Source: Hypsibius dujardini (lineage: Eukaryota; Tardigrada; Eutardigrada; Parachela; Hypsibiidae). From it: 20,513 nucleotides of DNA. Position 1 is the first letter of the stretch. Each line of letters opens with the position of its first letter. Of the stretch, positions 18,225-20,513 are shown one piece after another. Where the stretch lies: positions 1 to 20,513 of the forward strand of contig LRSR01001671.1 in NCBI GenBank assembly GCA_001579985.1, read 5' to 3'. The notes beneath the pieces were generated by a model. The model searched no databases. It was not told the DNA's origin and saw only the letters and a list, made by a program, of their open reading frames with translations. The position numbers were made by a program, and so were the translations under genes.

Positions 18225-20513
18225 ATGTCATCGGCACTGGCAACTACCACCCTAGTCACACCATTGGTCTACTACTTCCCCCTGCTGTGGAAGGTCAACA
18301 CCATCTGTCAGGAGGGTCTAGTGGTGGGCGAAAAGGACTTCAAGGCCGTCAAGCTGGACAATCTTGCCAGCGATGTGGGGACGCGTGTGCTATGCGAGAA
18401 AGACTGTCCCATCGTCAACTTCAACGGTCTGCTTAATTACGCCGATACCACACAAACGTGCAAGGACAAGCGGAAGATGCGTTACCACTGCCCCTGTCAG
18501 TCACCCATAACCCCGCCTGCAGTACCTCCTCAACCCCCGACACCCTGCCTCGGTGCGATGACCTTACAGTTGATTTATGTAATATGATTGATTGATTGCT
18601 TTATCGACGGGCCAGAAGGGATTTAATAGTGGGTGTTTTTCTTTTGTGGTTTTTTAGGAGATAGCATTCGACTCACAGAGGGAACCAACGGTTTCCTGGA
18701 GGTCTTTGGGTACGATCCCAAGGGTGGTCGAACGGGCTGGCTTCCAGTCTGCATGCCGACCGCCGGTGGGCCGTACCGGGCCCTGGCCATCCTTGTATGC
18801 CATTCAAGGAACCTGGAATTAGTACACGATGACGAATACCGTATGTGCGATTTTACATCCTCAACAGTTGATACCCGATACCCTGGTATTAAGCAATACG
18901 TTTGTTGAATAATTAAACAAAAAGTAAAACTGAACAGGCGAACATTAACGGCAGTGTTTAATTGAATATTTTCAAATTTAATTTCGATTCGATTACATGT
19001 ACCTTCAACACAAATATCCGAGTTGAGGGTGCGGGACAAGGAGTCAATATCGAACAAGTCCTTACATGACGCTTATGGAATAACTCATATACAGCTTCTC
19101 TTCTGCAGCTGTGGTCTCCGCTTCGCGTGTGTAGGTCTTTTTATATTCGTCAAGTAGCAAATGAATCACCGTAATTTGAGACTTTGAAATTCCGCCAAAA
19201 AATTCTCTCTTACCACACCGACGAAATGAAAAACATTTCATCATTAATATGGAACTATCTCAAAAAAAAATTTAATGAGGGGGCATTCTGAATTTGCCCT
19301 ATCAAAATCTTCCCCAGTAAGCCCTAAACGAGCCCCTGCGTTGAATATGGGTGTTCCGCTGTAGTGCTGACGCTGCCGCCACCGACAAGCCCGTATACCG
19401 CGTCGACCGCCTATTTCTCTTATCAAATCAACTGCCCGACCTCCGCCACCACAACTCCCGGCGCGTATCCCGACTTCCGGACTGCTTGTACCTTTGAGGC
19501 CAAACCCGCGGAAACAGCAACTTCCTGTGAGCCCAACGCCGGGTTTGGTCCCCTACACATTCGTTGCATGGAGGAGGGAACCGAGCCGGCTACGATGTGG
19601 GTGAAGGAACCGACGGACGCGGTCCCCGCGGACCCGACCGCCAATCCGCCGGTCGCCGCAGTGCCGGCCTCTCCCGGTCAGTTTGAGATGTTCGAACCGA
19701 CGTTGGGCCGGTGGTCGTCCATCTCCGAGCTCGGCTGGACTCCGGTGGAGAATGACAGAGCCTGCCGGCAGGTCGGCAAGCTGGACCTCTTCGGGGCGAG
19801 TCGGATGTACAGCTGTAAGCAGTACTTTGAGTATTATCGCTCCCGCGGCATGGAAGCGCGATCCGGGCAGTATCAGGTATTAAATTATTAATTCATCATT
19901 AATTGTAAATGATATGTAATTATAATGACATGTAAAATGTCATTATAATTATTTGCATAATTATTTGGAAATAACAGTTCATGATAATAATTTAAGTTAA
20001 ATAGAACTGAGTGTGTTATTATTTATTTATTTGAATGAAGTTTTAATTTGTTAATATCGTGTGTTTAACATTGACTTCAACATACAGTGCAATGGAATTT
20101 ATGCACGTTTACATTATTGGGGCAATATTGTGTACGAAATTGACGATAATTTACAATTCACATTGCAAAAGCGAAAGTTGTATCAGGTGTCCTAACTAAT
20201 TTAGTTGTCTGTCTGGAAATACTTTAGTACTGTGTTATGTTTTAATAATTTATTATATGATAATTAATATTATTAATTTAATCCTTTTTAGCTAATCTAA
20301 TTAGTTGCCTGACGATATTTTAGTATTAAGTTATATTCTCACCTACACTTTTAGTTTGGTGTTGTGAAATAATTATTAATCTAATCTTTTTACAAGGTAT
20401 TGATTGACGAAATTCTCTATCCGGTGGTGTGTGATATGCACGAGGATGATCCCGGGTGGACCTTGCTCTTCAACAACACCTTTGACCGGTACTGGACGCG
20501 AGCCACGGCCGAA
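18225..20513 (+). CDS. SRCR-repeat protein with fibrinogen-like segment, 3' partial
   Basis: Four exons in phase: 18225-18552, 18658-18840, 19365-19876, 20397-20513, still open at the window edge (1140 nt, 380 codons). Residues 1-26 from the Met at 18225 are hydrophobic (LVTPLVYYFPLLW) and may be a signal peptide. Residues about 79-103 (VLCEKDC, NYAD, TCKDK) weakly recall the start of an LCCL domain. Two SRCR-like units follow: the first begins IRLTEGTNGFLEVFGY and has LVCHSRNL, continuing in exon 3 with GFGPLHIRC; the second is GQFEMFEP, then GWTPVENDRACRQVG at about 275-310. The last exon has YPVVCDMHEDDPGWTLLF, like the CDM-GGWT core of fibrinogen-related domains. Family knowledge: such mosaics are secreted or surface proteins for ligand or microbe recognition. 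The first exon is the least certain part; an upstream exon may exist. Confidence 0.6.
18841..19364 (+). other. Intron 2 of the SRCR gene
   Basis: 524 nt, phase 1, donor GTATGT and acceptor TTCCGCTGTAG. AT-rich, with no repeats of note and no exon signal that I can see. Confidence 0.6.
19917..19951. repeat. 15-bp perfect inverted repeat, 5-nt spacer
   Basis: Arms 19917-19931 (TAATTATAATGACAT) and 19937-19951 are exact reverse complements around GTAAA. It may be a hairpin in the intron RNA or a remnant of an AT-rich element. Confidence 0.85.
20192..20396 (+). repeat. Imperfect tandem duplication of about 100 bp at intron end
   Basis: Unit 1 (20192-20291) and unit 2 (20292-20396) share an opening like CTAAYTAATTAGTTGYCTG, a middle TTTAGTA with GTTAT, and a pyrimidine-rich AG end (CCTTTTTAG and CTTTTTACAAG). 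The copies have diverged considerably. Only the second AG (20396) leads into the open frame. Confidence 0.6.

Larger units (their letters stand above)
19877..20396 (+). other. Intron 3 of the SRCR gene
   Basis: 520 nt, phase 0, strongly AT-rich. It contains a 15-bp perfect inverted repeat and, at its 3' end, a tandem duplication that doubles the splice-acceptor region. Confidence 0.65.

Overview
The window is nuclear DNA from an intron-rich animal, most likely an invertebrate. It carries spliced genes with GT-AG introns (about 69 nt to 1.7 kb), the standard genetic code, GC-richer exons and AT-richer introns. The recognisable proteins (an RFX factor, an RXR nuclear receptor, a PTTG1IP/PBF homologue, a GT10 fucosyltransferase and an SRCR mosaic protein) are metazoan. 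I cannot name the phylum. All gene models were built by hand from splice sites, codon phase and remembered family motifs; no search was run.

Layout: (1) 221-915, minus strand: first two exons of an alpha-1,3-fucosyltransferase-like gene that runs off the left edge. (2) 916-1735: an 820-bp head-to-head intergenic region with a 21-bp tandem repeat (six copies) and a 153-bp MITE-like element with 27-bp inverted ends and a CRE palindrome. (3) 1736-7786, plus: a complete 16-exon RFX gene (about 953 aa) with winged-helix DNA-binding domain and extended dimerisation region, closest in my reading to the RFX4/6 type. (4) 7787-9750: intergenic DNA with a long GACA/GGCA repeat and a CCAAT-rich stretch before RXR. 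(5) 9751-14754, plus: a complete 7-exon RXR gene (about 625 aa) with a near-canonical DNA-binding domain, an unusual AF-2 helix and a long glycine-rich C-terminal extension. (6) 15570-17329, minus: a complete 6-exon PTTG1IP-like gene (about 213 aa), convergent with RXR and split so finely that it looks like noise unless spliced. (7) 17330-18224: intergenic, with a decayed DDE transposase fragment. (8) 18225-20513, plus: the 5' part of a secreted or membrane SRCR-repeat protein with a fibrinogen-like segment, running off the right edge.

Degenerate tetranucleotide arrays (GTCT/GCCT in one orientation, GACA/GGCA in the other) fill most introns longer than about 100 nt and two of the spacers. They contain no stops in any frame and produce many false open frames rich in Cys-Leu-Ser-Val or Arg-Gln-Thr-Asp. 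Complementary arrays often bracket one or a few exons, including the single exon encoding the RFX DNA-binding domain.

The genes do not form an operon or an obvious pathway. The biologically most notable points are the RXR with an altered coactivator helix but intact DNA-binding and dimerisation signatures, the hidden PTTG1IP homologue, and the repeat architecture of the introns.
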